NCBI GenBank assembly: GCA_029641185.1
Contig: JAPWGK010000030.1
Span: forward strand, 248,001 to 312,000
Source: Pseudofabraea citricarpa
Lineage: Eukaryota > Ascomycota > Leotiomycetes > Helotiales > Dermateaceae
Length of the DNA: 64,000 bases
Direction of reading: 5' to 3'
Shown here: piece by piece, positions 22,795-35,006 of the stretch
Numbering within the stretch: position 1 is the first letter of the stretch
Layout: each line of letters begins with the position of its first letter
Notes under the pieces: model-generated
The model's database searches: none
What the model was told of the DNA's origin: nothing
The model's input: the letters and a program-made list of their open reading frames with translations, nothing else
Program-made: the position numbers and the translations under genes

Positions 22795-24749
22795 CTTGTT
22801 TCGATGCTCGACTGTGATGGGGTTCGTCTCTAGAGAGGATAAGAAAAAAAGTTCAGAAGTTCAAAATGTATTCCTTGAAATTGCAATACGATATCGAGGC
22901 TGTTTCCAGAGAGAATCTTGAAGTCGCAGTAATTGCTGAGTTTTGTGGGAATGATGGGAGAAATCAGGAAGAATAAATACTTTCTTAGCATGCTAACGAG
23001 CCGTTGGTGAGTGTTATTTGGAGCCTGTTGCAGCTTTGTTAATCTGGTCTAGCTTTACCCAGTGGATCATTCAACGTCGGATCCGATTCAAAAACATTTC
23101 TCGCATTTGTGGAGAGCTAAGTAGCGAGTGATCTGTTTTACCACGACTCCCTTGCTATATTAGAAGTTATGGGTCGTTTTTCTACGATCTGTGGGGAGCC
23201 TTATACTGGCGTAGAATAAATAGGTTGCCACGCTTACCTATAGCGAATGGCTTTTGTGGAAAACATTCATCTCAACAATCACCAGGGGTGGTCATCGCTC
23301 GTGCAACGCAAAACCACATTGCTATTCTTTGCGCTGCATTACTTTAACTCTATTTCGTGGAAAAGATTTGAAAACTAATATTATTACAGAGAGTATTTCT
23401 ATAATAACTTATATATCAACTTCTTGACCCGATATCTTTACTCTTTAATTTCATATAATTGTAGCAAAATATTATGCTGTTGCACGAGCACTGACCACCA
23501 CTGGTGAATGGCCATGATATTGCGGCCTTTCATGATCTGATGCCATGCAAATTTATCTGATGAAATTGATGAGGAAAATACCAAACGTCTTTCAAGTGTC
23601 AGCTTTCCCACTTTAACCTTCCAATAACCGACTTATCGCTTCCGCAAACAATCCAGCTGAATATCAGATGCCCAATTTTGCTCCATTGTTATTGGCTATG
23701 CTGATAGCCTCTCAATACGTGTATCACAGATACGTGATGAAGATTGAAACTACTTCGTGGTGTGATTTTCATTGCACCCCTGGCTGAAGTTCAGTTTCAC
23801 GTACGAGGGGACGGCTCCGACAAGCGCTCGGCTCCCATGCGACGGCTCCGGTATTCGGAACCGAACTGCGTCTTCTAGACGACAAGGGATTTTTTGGGGA
23901 AGTAATGAAGCACCCTCAACTCAAACAGGTACAATAACTTTATGGCAGCGAATACTCAAGAGCTCATAACCACATGTCATTGTCCATATAGTTAGTAGTA
24001 GCAGTTGAATTGAATGTGAAACAACAACTTTTCTTGTCGCCTGAACAAACGATGTACTGAACATTTTCAATATATCCTCCAATGTACGAGCAGTGTTTAA
24101 GTGTTTAAATCCCGTATCATCTCTCTAGACGTATTCTACAATTTCGTTGGTTTGTTTATTAACTCACCGGTACATGTATAGTCTGTCCTCGCTAACCAGA
24201 AATATAGGTACTTATCCGAACACTTCATGATGTAATAAGTGAGTGCTGCTGACGCTAGCTTTTCTAAACTTCAAAATGATACTTTGTATACTATGGCAAA
24301 TTGATATTTGTCTATTAGTAATAGCCAAAGCCAAAAACTTACGAGTTTTAAACAGAAAATAGCGATGGGATAATGAGCATCAGGTGACGCTTTTGAACAC
24401 TTTTACGCGAGGTCTCGAGAATCAAATGAAATAGCCTTTCAGATTTAATAGCACAGTAAGACAGATAGTTTACGGCCCAGGCTCCCAAGCTTCTTGCAGA
24501 TTAATTGGGTCACGTGAAACACTTACTTATTCTTTCCTAGCCTAAGGCATCGAAGGCTCATGTACCTTCTCCTGCTTTAGGCAGGTGGCGAGCGATCCGC
24601 AAGCTGCTAAACTATATCAACATTCCCCCTTTCTCTACCGAGGCTACGCTCACAAAATTTCAACCTACCACTAGTTCCTTAATACCTTATTGCTGGAAAT
24701 TCGACATAGCATTTGCAGAAGGTTGAGCGAGCGGCTCGCTTGGCCGATA
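22795..24749. other. Intergenic, AT-rich, hosts a small inverted-repeat element
   Basis: About 2 kb without a supported gene. Apart from the inverted-repeat element at 23280-23506, it is unremarkable AT-rich DNA with the presumed promoters of the NmrA-like gene and the peptidase gene. Confidence 0.45.
23280..23506. mobile_element. MITE-like element with 28-bp terminal inverted repeats
   Basis: The left end (23280-23307) and the reverse complement of the right end (23479-23506) match at 25 of 28 positions; both contain GGTGGTCA and GCTCGTGCAAC. The 227-bp element is AT-rich inside and has no open frame, as expected of a miniature non-autonomous DNA transposon. AAT occurs immediately outside both ends and could be a 3-bp target duplication, but that is weak. 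No second copy was noticed in the window. Confidence 0.7.
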
Positions 24750-27221
24750 ATGAAGAGCGACGGCCCCATCATCATCAGCAAGGTGCCAGAGGTATCACGG
24801 TTAGAGGTCCGAGAAGCCTTTACAAAGTTGGCACACAAGGAGAAGCTTTATGCCCATTATTCGGCTAGGTAGATTGGCTTTGATTCATACCATGGGTACT
24901 TTGCTAACAGATCGTATTTTAGAGCAGCCTGGAGCGGCGCCCCGATCATCTTGAATCAGACGTCACCCGAATCAACTTTAATCTTCCAATTTATTCTTGA
25001 GCTCTACAGAACATGTGAAGGGAATTGGTTTGATCTTGCCTCTCGAACAGGATTGGCCGTTGAACAGCTGCAACGATTTCTCGACTATGCCGCGGTATTT
25101 CTGGGGAACATCGGAAATTATTTCGTAAGTCGCAAAGTACTAATTGTTCGTTCTGATCTAAAGCTTTTACAACTAGGGTCACGGAGATCAAAAGTTCATT
25201 CCAAACGTGTCTGCAAAAGACCTGCAAACTCTCTCTCAATGCTCAAAAGTTGCCGCGAGCCTGTATCAGAAAATATGTCAACCAATGACCGCGACTTTGC
25301 CATTGGCTCTTGGGTTCCCTAGTAACATTGCTCAGAGTTCATATTATCCTGGAGAGCCTCGTATTTCCCGAGATGAAATCTGGCTTGTATCGGAGAAGCT
25401 CGCAGAACTCTCTATTGATCCTGAAAATACTCGACTTCGCAAGGTAGTTGTAGGCGATAAACCAACCTATGACATCCTGCAAAGCTCTATTGAAGAAGAT
25501 GATCAACCTCCTGTGATATATGAAGATTCTGCTCTATGTATGCGTCTTGTTCGAGGAAGCGATAAGTCTGAGCTCTCTCTTGTCTGTCATTCTTTAGAAC
25601 ATGCGAGGCAGAATGCAGCAAACTCACTCCAAGACTCATACCTTGCCAAGTACCAGCAAAGCTTCACTACTGGCAACATGGAGGTATACAAAGAATCTCA
25701 GCGTGAATGGGTCAAAGATATCAACCCGTCGGTGGAGGTGTTCTTCGGCTTCATTGAACCCTATCGCGATCCTTTTGGTATCAGGGCAGAATTCGAGGGT
25801 CTCTGCGGGATTGTAAACAAAGAAGAAACGCAAAATCTGACGAACTTGGTTGAAAAGTCCTCAATATTCATCCGTAGACTTCCATGGGCTGAAAACTATA
25901 CTGAAAATGATGGTAAAGGCCCCTTCGAAAAGGAATTGTTCGAAACTCCGGATTTCACCAGCTTGCACAGTACGTCTCTCATGTTCTCGTACTTTACAAA
26001 AGGCTAACAAGAGCATAGCACTCGCATACTGCTCTAGTATAATCTTTCCTGGCAAGAATCTTCCTAATGTAATAACTCGCATTTATGATATTTGTTTAGC
26101 GCAAAATATGCTAATCAAATGTAGTACAATGATATTCGCCAAGAAGATGGTTTCAAGAATGTCATGATCACAAATTCCATGACCGCAAGAAATTCCAGTT
26201 CAGAGGCCATGGCCAACTTCTTGGATGCCTCCGAAGTGTCAAGATTTCTCAAGCATCGAGAACACGCATTTTATCTATGGGTTGTCTTCCACGAACTTCT
26301 CGGGCATGGGACCGGCAAACTCCTTTTTGAATACCAGTCAGGCGAATTCAATTTCGACTCAAAGAATTTGCCGACGAATCCTCTCACGGGAAGGCCTATA
26401 TCTTCCTGGTATAAACAAGGGCAGACTTGGACGGGCGTCTTTGGCGACATTGCCACGACTGTCGATGAGTGCCGAGCAGAGTGTGTGGGGGCTTTCCTGT
26501 TAAGCGACATGGACCTGCTTTCCATGTTTGAGTACAATGAAAAGACTAAAATTACCGGTAGAGATTGTGAGTTCTCCCATAAATCTGCAATACTCTTATT
26601 AATGGACTGCAGTGGAATACAACATGTACATGCAACTCGGCGTTGCAGGACTTCGCGCTCTCGTGAACTACAATTTGGAAGACCGTGTACGTTCAATTGG
26701 CCGTACTTTCTGGCATCCAGCTAATGAAGATAGAAATGGGGACAGGCACATAGCAGAGTAAATACTCATTATCCCGATACTTTCGATGGCAGACTAATTT
26801 CTTCCCACAGGCGCACTTTGCAATGTTCAAGGTTCTGCTAGCTGCCGGTGACAGATTTCTCACAATTACACACGACAAATCGTCTAACAAGCTCACTGCG
26901 TCCATCGATCGAAACAAGATCGCCACTCACGGAAAGCCTGCAATCGGTAGCCTCATGCTCAAATTGCATATTTGGAGGTCCACGGCAGACGTGAAAGCTT
27001 GCCGGAAGTACTACGAAGAACTGACAGAACCAACCGGTATATTCTTGGAATGGAGGAGCATAGTGATCGCCAAGCAGGCGGCGAGACAAGTCTTTGTGCA
27101 GCCAAACACATTTATCGAAGACGGAGAGGTGGTTTTAAAGGAGTATGAGGCTACGGTAGAGGGAATGATACAGAGTTGGGCTGAGCGGATGAGCATGGTA
27201 GAAGCCGAAAGAGAGAAGTAG
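24750..27221 (+). CDS. Dipeptidyl peptidase III (metallopeptidase M49)
   Basis: Eight exons: 24750-24868, 24923-25124, 25177-25969, 26019-26068, 26125-26566, 26613-26686, 26734-26757 and 26811-27221, encoding 704 residues, the usual family length. The zinc site HELLGH is at about 444-449 and the second motif is DECRAE (zinc-ligand Glu at about 503). The usual first Glu of EECRAE is replaced by Asp, while the metal-binding Glu is kept. Exon 7 is only 24 nt and encodes KWGQAHSR, a conserved stretch that is lost if the exon is skipped. DPP III is a cytosolic zinc exopeptidase releasing dipeptides from the N-terminus of oligopeptides. The start was chosen at the ATG preceding the conserved N-terminal LEVREAFTKL region. 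Confidence 0.92.
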
Positions 27222-27703
27222 TAGTCATTGGTGATGACAAGTTCAATGTTGTTCATTGGCTAGGTTGCTGTTATTGAACAACAAAAATAAAAAGCGCAGT
27301 TTGTCTTAACAAAATCCAAGCCCAAATACCCCTCGGTCTGATATAGACCCAGTTACTAAGCAACATGCAAAATAATCTGCTGCAACTATCTACCTCTTTA
27401 CCCCTCTACCAGACTAGTCCCCGTCGCTTAGTTGTGAATAAGCGAGAACGTCAACTGCATCGAGCTCGCAAGTGCTGTGATATCTACCATATACTTGATA
27501 TTGAAGGGTCACCTAGATCCACATGAACTCCACTCTACCTGGAATTGAACTTTAGTATCGCTGACGAAGGTAGACCCAGAACTGTCACATCGCTTGAACC
27601 AGGTTGCTCACGGATTCAAATGGGAAGAAAAGTGGCTATGGTTCAGATTTGGAAATAACATGACGATACTGAAGCAGGTGTATGTCGAGAAGCTAAGTTT
27701 ATT
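27222..27703. other. Intergenic, nothing recognisable
   Basis: 3' flank of the peptidase gene; no further feature is supported. Confidence 0.4.
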
Positions 27704-28372
27704 TCATTTGTGACTATTTTTGCTTCTTCTTCTGGCTTTTGGGAGAATAGGGATTGGTGTATTGCTCGAAGATTTGTCGGGACTGGCATCATATACATTA
27801 CCGAAGCACTCATCAACACATGCATGGTGCTGAGCAACTTGAGAGTTGCTGGGTGCCGACGGAGCAGTACCTGCTATGGTTTGGCGGTTCCCTTCAAATG
27901 CTGTATCAATTGTGGGAGAGATCTTGGCTCTTTGCTCGCTTGATTTGGGACGTTGCTGTTTTGCTTTATCTTTTCGGGATTTCTTCTTGTGCGTAATTAT
28001 TGGTTCTTGCTCTTGGACAGGCTTCAATGACGGAAGGCAACCTCCTACTGGCACTGGAATGGCTGAAGTTTCTTTTTGTGCTTTGTGAAGAGCTATTTTG
28101 GTCGGTCGCTCGTCGCGTTTTGGCCATTTGTATGGCTTTCGAGGGCCTTGGGAAGCTCGAGGAGCCGATGCGTAAGGTAACGCATTCCTGCATTCCCTTG
28201 GCCGAGGACCGCGAGTCAAATATTTACCCGGGCCATTGTTTCCGAAATATCTTTCCAGCAAAAGTTTCAAAGATGCCTTATCCAACTGAAAGTCCTTGGC
28301 ATTGTTACTCCTGTTGGAAACTGCCGTGTCTTTGGGATGGGGGACGAATGTTGTGAATCGAGAATAGTGCAA
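27704..28372 (-). pseudogene. Open frame of 222 codons without an ATG
   Basis: The frame is long and has protein-like composition (a basic PYKWPKRDER block, then Lys/Ser/Pro-rich sequence). It contains no ATG, and a TAA closes it 18 codons upstream of the first TTG. Either an upstream exon supplies the start through an intron I could not place, or this is a decayed gene fragment. No family is recognised. Confidence 0.3.
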
Positions 28373-30385
28373 TGTGTAGACATGGGGAATAACAAAATAA
28401 GCCCCTCCCCGATTTCCATCTTATTTTTGAGTTTGTATCTTGGTTGATAATTATCTTGAAAGGTTCGAGGGGTATTTGTAAAAATATGAGTTAGTTAACC
28501 TTTGCTTTGTTTATTGTATATGTTGGGATTTCGTTCTAGAACCCCAATCCCAGGAGTAAGTTCACTGTCGATTGTTATCTTCCAGTAGATTAGTTTCAAT
28601 ATAGATTCTAAGAGTAGAGGAAGAAAGGAAACAAGCAGAGGGGTTTTATATACCTTAATACGCCAAAAAGAAGAGCCGAGCCAATCTGAAGGATGACCAC
28701 CGCATGATCAGAAATATCCGAAAAAGGTGCAACCTTAGCACAAGATAGACTATCGCATTTGGGGGTCGTCTTGAGTTCTTTTTTCCTAGGGTGCTAATGG
28801 AGGCACCCCGGGAGGACAGCATCAATGCGGACTTCATATCCAGCAGCTCGGTGGCCTTTGATAGCTTGTATAATACAACGGAAGACGGAAACAGAAGAAT
28901 GAGGGTGAGATCATTAAAATGTCCTACTGGATACGCAGATTGTCATGCTTCTTCTACTATGGTAAACCGATTGATAAGCCTCAGCATACCCAAAGGAAGT
29001 TTCATAGTAAACCACAATAAACTAAATGGTCTGTGCCCCCCCTTTGACTCCTAGGTTGACTTTCAAGATTCCACTGATTGTGTTACAAATCAATACAGGC
29101 GGTGTTGAGGGAAGACAAGGTTAAATAGATAACACTCCTAACCATATATTGAGAAGGGGGCAGTGCACAAGTCCAAAAACAAGAGTGCCCCTGTTCAAAA
29201 CTCACTGAGAAAAGAATCGCGGTTGCTCAAAACTCACACTAAATTCGAACATGATATTGAAATGAAAGAGGAAAAGGGGGGAAAGGGGGAAAACAAAAAA
29301 CGAAAAAAACGGAAGTACTCATTGCACTTTCCAGACACCGAGCAAAATGCTTGATCTAAGCTTCCAACTTAAAAAAAGATGATGTTTTCCGAATAGGAAG
29401 CAAACACTCGTCATCAATACATCATTGGACGTAAGATATCGGGATGTATCACCTTGCCCGAAGTCTTTCTTGGGTTGCCAAATTGAGAACGATGGAGCTT
29501 AGCCTAAGGCATGATGCAAATCGTTAGAGTCCAAAGGGGCATACACCTAACCTAAAGGAAGAATATCCTTGCATTTGCCTTCGATTCAGCCAAGCGGAAT
29601 TGATCCCATGGAACCGCAGAGTGTCAAAATTATCCATGAAATAACCCTTTGAACTGAAAAATCCAGCCTCACTCCACTGAAGCAAGACAAGCTGATTCAT
29701 CTTCATCTTCAAAGAACGATGCCAAGACATCGTATTGTAAACATCGAAGTGCCATCTATCTCTCTTCTCTGGGAAGGCTGAGGTATCCCATGCCTTACTC
29801 TGAGCGCTTCGAATCTGTACTTTCTGTATGACTGAGAGCTCCAGGTTCAATGCCGTCATGTCATCGAAGCTCCACCGCTCTTGCAATCGTACCACAAGTC
29901 TATGCCGGCGACCGAGTTGTAACAGCAATTCCGAGCAGTAACACAAGCGGTTGCGAATGCGATTGAGAAATCGAGAATCGGAGTAGTGTTGTTGGAAGGT
30001 CGGATTTAGCACTGTATTAATAATTTGCGGTTGAGAAGGTACATGAGAGGCCTTGGCAAAGTCCCCTGATAACGGCGCTAAAAATGTTGCTGGCGTCAGC
30101 AACGCACGGGCGGATCAGCGACCGAGCAGCATCAACATCATCATCCCAGATGCTGGCGCCAGCAACACAAGAAACCTGTGCAACGCATGCGTGGCCAACA
30201 ACATCTCCCGCTGTGATCACGGATGTAATGCTAATCCCCGTGATGGTGGTAAGGTAAGTTTTGAGGCTATGGCCGAGTGGCTCTATTTAAGCAGTTCTGT
30301 TTCCCTCGTTGAAGACCGTATCAACAGCATCATCTTCTCACTTTTTCTGCACATCACTCACAATCTCAATTCAAACTTCCCTCAC
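28373..30385. other. Intergenic with one weak minus-strand frame
   Basis: Mostly featureless. A minus-strand frame ending at 29524 (first ATG at 29859, 111 codons; open upstream to about 30102) has plausible composition but no domain and overlaps the SDR promoter region, so it is not annotated as a gene. Two palindromes near 30086-30164 are listed separately. Confidence 0.35.
30086..30164. promoter_or_regulatory. Paired TGCTGGCGNCAGCA palindromes upstream of SDR
   Basis: GTTGCTGGCGTCAGCAAC at 30086-30103 pairs with itself at 16 of 18 positions. TGCTGGCGCCAGCA at 30151-30164 is a perfect 14-bp palindrome. The dyad centres are 63 bp apart, about six helical turns, and lie about 230-300 bp upstream of the SDR ATG. 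Two related dyads in a promoter suggest a dimeric regulator site; this is inference. Confidence 0.45.
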
Positions 30386-30386
30386 A

Positions 30387-31404
30387 ATGGCAACTTTTGG
30401 TTACAGAACTTCAGGCGCAGAGGTCGTCGAGACCTTCGCTGATCAGGTCAAGGGCAGAACTTGTGAGAACCATCCTGCTTCATCGCCTAGATTGAAAACT
30501 AACATACCCAGTCGCCATCACAGGTCCTTCAGTTGGAGGCATTGGAGCCCAAACTGCAACCTTCCTAGCAGAAAAGCAACCCGCCGAGATCCTACTCCTC
30601 GGTCGTACCGAATCGAAAGTCTCCCCCGTAATCGACGAGATCAAGAAGATCAGCCCCTCCACCTCCGCCCGCTTCATCCAGCTTGACCTCAGTGACTTTT
30701 CATCAATCCGCAGCGCCGCAGAAGAAATCAACAAGACCACTCCAAAGATCGATGTGTTGATCAACAATGCGGGCATCATGGGTGTCTCGAAATACACCCT
30801 GACTAAAGCTGGCATTGAATCGCAATTCGGATCCAACCACATCGGGCACTTCCTGCTCACGAACTTGCTCGCACCTAAGCTCATTGCAGCCGGCAAGGGA
30901 GCTCGCATCTTGAACCTAAGCAGTAACGGGCACTGGCTCTCAGAATTCCGCGGCGACGACTACAACTTCAAGGATGGGAAAGAATACAACCCGTGGGAAG
31001 CATACGGACAATCTAAAACAGCCAACATTCTGTTCGCGACATCTCTGGCTTCCAAGCTTGCAGGAAAGGGCGTCGCGGCATTCAGTGTGCATCCCGGTAT
31101 GATCATGACCAACCTGGGTACAGATGTTGACCCGGAAGAGTGGCCCAAGGTTGCCCAGATGTTTGTAGAGCGTGGCCATGATCCCGGCCCAGATGCCTTC
31201 GCCCCCGATAACTTCAAAACTCTGGCTCAAGGTACTTCGACGACATTGGTCGCTGCGCTAGATCCCGCACTGGAATCGAAATCGGGCGCTTATTTGAACA
31301 ATTGCGTTCTGGAGAAGCCGGAAAGCTACGCGAGTGATGCAGCTGCTGCTGATAACCTTTGGGCAGTGAGTGAAAAGCTTGTTGGTGAGAAGTTTGACTA
31401 CTGA
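30387..31404 (+). CDS. Short-chain dehydrogenase/reductase
   Basis: Two exons (30387-30462, 30512-31404; 49-bp intron) give 322 residues. The cofactor motif is the GPSVGGIG variant, followed by GRTES, the NNAGIM motif and catalytic YGQSK. It belongs to the classical SDR group that includes retinol-dehydrogenase/WW-oxidoreductase-like fungal enzymes. The substrate is unknown. The promoter carries two related palindromes. Confidence 0.88.
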
Positions 31405-31836
31405 ATTTTGTGGCGGGGGAGCCAAGGTGTTCATTTCATTGATTGCGGAACCTCAGCTCTTTGTCGCTAAATTAGAAAATACTTAATCAGTCTTTTGCAC
31501 GATTCTCAGTACATTGGTTTGAAGTTAGTAATTGTTTTGTTTATTCGTAAGCACTATCATTTGTTGCTTTGAACTTGATCTAGGGTTTACATGTCCTGTT
31601 TTCCCTTTTTATCATCCTCCAATATCTTGGCGTCCTGCACGATGTCTCTTCAGGTATATGTCTCCAGAATCCTTGAGATGACATGCCAGAGACAATCGAG
31701 TACTTTCGACAATTTGGTGTCCGGACCCGGGCTTAGTGCAAATTTTGGGGGGTAGCTCGTCTCTGCAGCGACCGTTCTGCCTATTCCCATTTATCTGGGT
31801 ATCTATGTAATCATCTCTTCAAAATCAAGACTAATC
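31405..31836. other. Intergenic, convergent 3' flanks
   Basis: Gap between the SDR and the oppositely oriented membrane-protein gene. No feature is supported. Confidence 0.4.
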
Positions 31837-32912
31837 TCATCTCATGTTCTTCATGCGGATCTGAGAAGAATTCCAGAACGGGTTGGGATCGAAGGTCTCT
31901 TCGTTTGAGTGGAATAGCGGCATCTTATCATCTTCGACGGGAGCCGGAACTCGCATTTCGCCTAACACCAGATCAGTATTTTGACTCTTGTTTTAGCATC
32001 CATATTTCCTCACCTCTATAAATTTCCACTGCTGACATCAGAGGCAGCAAAAGCAACAATAATCCCAATAATTGCCCAAAACTCCAATCTTTCTCGCCGC
32101 CATCCGACAGCGTGACCGGTGGAGTGCCAAATGCCTGCGAAAGCATGATAATCCGCGCCGTGGCACCGATGCCAATAGCCATGAGGATCAACATACTAAT
32201 CAGCCGTAGCGTCTGTACCCATTTCTGACTCGAGCTATGGAGGTACCAAACGGCCAGGGCAAAAACCACACACTGGGCAACCATGACAGCGACCGTTCCG
32301 ACGATAGAGATGGTGCTATCGCTACGCGGGCTCGTCTCAGGATCATTCCATACACAGGCGATGGCCAACGTCGGCGCGATCTCCTTGGTGATGTCGAGCA
32401 GGATAAAGATTCCGTAGATAATCGACAGAGCGAGGTTGATGAACATCAAGAAATGCCGCAGCCAGCGCAAAACCCAGTCGCGCTTGAAATCATTAAACAG
32501 GGCTAGCAGCGCAGCGGAGTGCGTCGCTGTCGAGATGGACGAGAGCATCCAGATGATGAAGAAGTGGTACGGCACGATAGACTCGCGCTTCGCTAGCCCA
32601 ACGCTCTGGATCCCGATCCCCGTTATAATCTGTTGGTCGCTCAAGGACAGTAGAAGCTTCCGTGCGATCTTCACTTGCGATCGTTTGAGCGTTTCGTGGA
32701 TGATGATCCAGCCGCTTAGCAGCAGAGCGAGCCCGGCCGTTACTATGAATGAGAGCAAGACCTGGTGGAGTTGGCTAGTTAGTAAATTATAGTTGTGGAA
32801 TATACCGTATTGAGGATGAAGAGGGGGATTCTGTGCTTACTCCGGCTCCTGCAACGCCTGCGTTGGACGGAGTATTGTCAGGCGCATTCGTACAATTCTC
32901 CGCGCCGAACAT
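31837..32912 (-). CDS. Fungal multi-pass membrane protein, function unknown
   Basis: Three exons (32912-32841, 32761-32014, 31961-31837) with 79- and 52-bp introns give 314 residues. Exon 1 supplies a short N-terminus (MFGAENCTNAPDNTPSNAG). Exon 2 carries about seven hydrophobic segments, with LSDQQIITGIGIQ between the first two. Exon 3 adds an acidic, polar cytosolic-looking tail (EMRVPAPVEDDK) ending in MKNMR. Reading straight through the second intron would end at a stop at 31973; the spliced version keeps an open, better-composed tail. It resembles a common uncharacterised ascomycete membrane family; no transport or receptor function can be claimed. Confidence 0.72.
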
Positions 32913-33935
32913 GTTGAGCAATCTGACAGAAAATGAAAATGAGAGTGAAGTTGGGTACGGTGCGTTAGAAGTTGAGCGACGGATCGATCATCTAGAAGAG
33001 GAGGAGAGTATGAAAGGAGGTTCACACAACGAACGCGTAGAGAACGCACGGAAGATGCTCAGAATGCCGTCATTCCCTCATCTCATGTAAGGATACGTCC
33101 GGTATTAAATACGTTGTCGCCCGTCCTGGAGGATCATCTGGAGGCCTCAACCCTGAAGCGCCGACGAATGAGCTTGTGTGGCCTGTTAAGCGCTCAATGC
33201 CGATCGCGAGTGGCTGTGCTTGTCTTGCGCCTTGTCAACCATACGTTGGCTTCAGCGTTACTCTACTTCAGACGTCTTCGGGTTTTTACCCCTTCGACCC
33301 AGTTGGGCAGTACGGTACTTGGTGATGGGTTTGAAAACAGGATTTGCGGTTGGTGGTTGAGGATGGTACTTGGTACTTGGTGTTGCAGCAGGTTTTTTGA
33401 AGGGATGCAAGTCATACCCCAGACTTGCGATGATCGACATTTGATGGAGATCTTTATCTCCTTATCTGGAAAACAGGGGCTCAGGGGTACTGGTACGACC
33501 ATGTGACTTGACGTGTCTACGAAATATTGCACTTCAACATAAAGATGAGAAGGATACCTTGGTAGTAAGACAGATATGAATCTGCCTTAGTTAATAGATA
33601 TATATCATTGATTCTAACATATTCCGATTGAGTGACATAATATGTGTGGTTGTTGTCAAGGTACACACGTGATGATGATAACATACCTATACTATTACAA
33701 GTACAAGCAAGACTTATAGCCATAAACCAAAAGAGACTATATATTGTGTTATCATACTCCTGAACTTTGCAATAGTAGGTGAAATATCTAGAAAGAAAAC
33801 AGTGATTTTCATTACGTTCGGTTACGCAAAGATATCAAGAAGTATAACTTATGATTTCAAATAAGAACTCTTATCTCCAAGAAGTTTACCTCTTCAAAGC
33901 AAAGCATAGTAAAAATGGGTTTAAGGCTAGCTACC
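32913..33935. other. Intergenic, nothing recognisable
   Basis: Promoter side of the membrane-protein gene and 3' flank of the kinase-like gene. No feature is supported. Confidence 0.4.
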
Positions 33936-35006
33936 CTAAAAATCATCAACCAAATAGCTGTCCATAATTTCCAGGGCTTTATCAAAATCTCCATTCTCCT
34001 GCAGGGTTCTCGCGACAAGATCAATCTTCTTCTGCTCTAAGCTGTCCCATGAAGTACGCTCCTTGCACCAGAGGAAAAGTTGTCCAAGAGCATTGGCATC
34101 AGTTGTATAATCCGGTGCTACCGAGCCCAAATCAACCATTACAAGGCGATGCATTTCTTGATGTTTCTCTCTACCAGTCGTCTGCACAGAAGGTCTTAGA
34201 AGCGTGTTCCTATCATTGATATCACCATGCACGACTCCGGCTCGAGATAATGCGCTGACGCCACCAGTCAAGTCTCGCAACTGTTCTACCGTGATGACAA
34301 TATCAACTAAGCCAGCTGCTGGTGATGTAGAAGTCGGTATAGACTCGAATATGGATTCAAGGCTAGGTCCACCATAGGGCATCAAAATTCCTACAACATC
34401 ATTGACCGTATCCTGCTTCAGGACAACAGCAAGAATTGGAATAATGTTGAAATGCTGCTCTAGACCAACATCGTAGTCTTCGATGTTCATGCTGTGCATA
34501 TGTGCTCTCAAGTCCTCCCGGGTCTTTATTTCTCGATCCATAGACTCGATATCAACATCGAACTCGATGCGCTTGAAGACACAGTCTTTTCCTCTCCATG
34601 AACAGCGGTCAACTCCACGGCCTAAGTACAACTTCTCGAAGAGCTGATCGGAAGATGTTGTGGTAAGGGCGCGCTCCGGACTAGGATCATAGTAAAGTTT
34701 CTTTCTGATTCGACGAGCAACGTTGACGTCGGGTTTTGATTCGAACGTTGTAAAGCTCTCGTCACGAGCCGTGTTTATAACGTTATATGGTGGTAGCGTT
34801 CCGTGATCTCGGTGGTATGTAGAAATGTGCTTTTCAATTGTGCTGGACATCCACTCGTCTTCGTCGTCAACCTCTGAGTTGACATTCAATTGATACCATC
34901 TGCGATTCGCTAGGTCGTATGCTGAAGCAGAGCAACGTGTTCCCGGTGTGATGAGATTGCCATAGACGATCACTACAGGCTCATGCCAGACACGGTTCGG
35001 CTCCAT
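33936..35006 (-). CDS. Protein-kinase-like protein
   Basis: A single exon of 356 residues with ATG at 35006. The C-terminal two thirds keep kinase landmarks: candidate ATP-lysine in CVFKRIEF (K145), catalytic loop HGDINDRN (260-267, with Asp262 and Asn267), and VDLGS (291-295) in place of DFG. The Gly-rich loop is poorly formed. Such HGDI-type fungal kinases are often small-molecule- or RIO-like rather than canonical Ser/Thr kinases. The N-terminal 100 residues are not recognised. The substrate is unknown. Confidence 0.75.
   Translation of the reverse strand: MEPNRVWHEPVVIVYGNLITPGTRCSASAYDLANRRWYQLNVNSEVDDEDEWMSSTIEKHISTYHRDHGTLPPYNVINTARDESFTTFESKPDVNVARRIRKKLYYDPSPERALTTTSSDQLFEKLYLGRGVDRCSWRGKDCVFKRIEFDVDIESMDREIKTREDLRAHMHSMNIEDYDVGLEQHFNIIPILAVVLKQDTVNDVVGILMPYGGPSLESIFESIPTSTSPAAGLVDIVITVEQLRDLTGGVSALSRAGVVHGDINDRNTLLRPSVQTTGREKHQEMHRLVMVDLGSVAPDYTTDANALGQLFLWCKERTSWDSLEQKKIDLVARTLQENGDFDKALEIMDSYLVDDF

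Noticed and set aside
29524..30102. 192-codon minus-strand frame divergent from the SDR
   Set aside because: It opens with TTG; the first ATG gives only 111 residues with no domain, and its upstream part covers the paired palindromes.
34758..34768. A sixth perfect CTCG-N3-CGAG
   Set aside because: It lies inside the kinase-like coding region, and one chance copy per about 65 kb is expected; it is treated as background.
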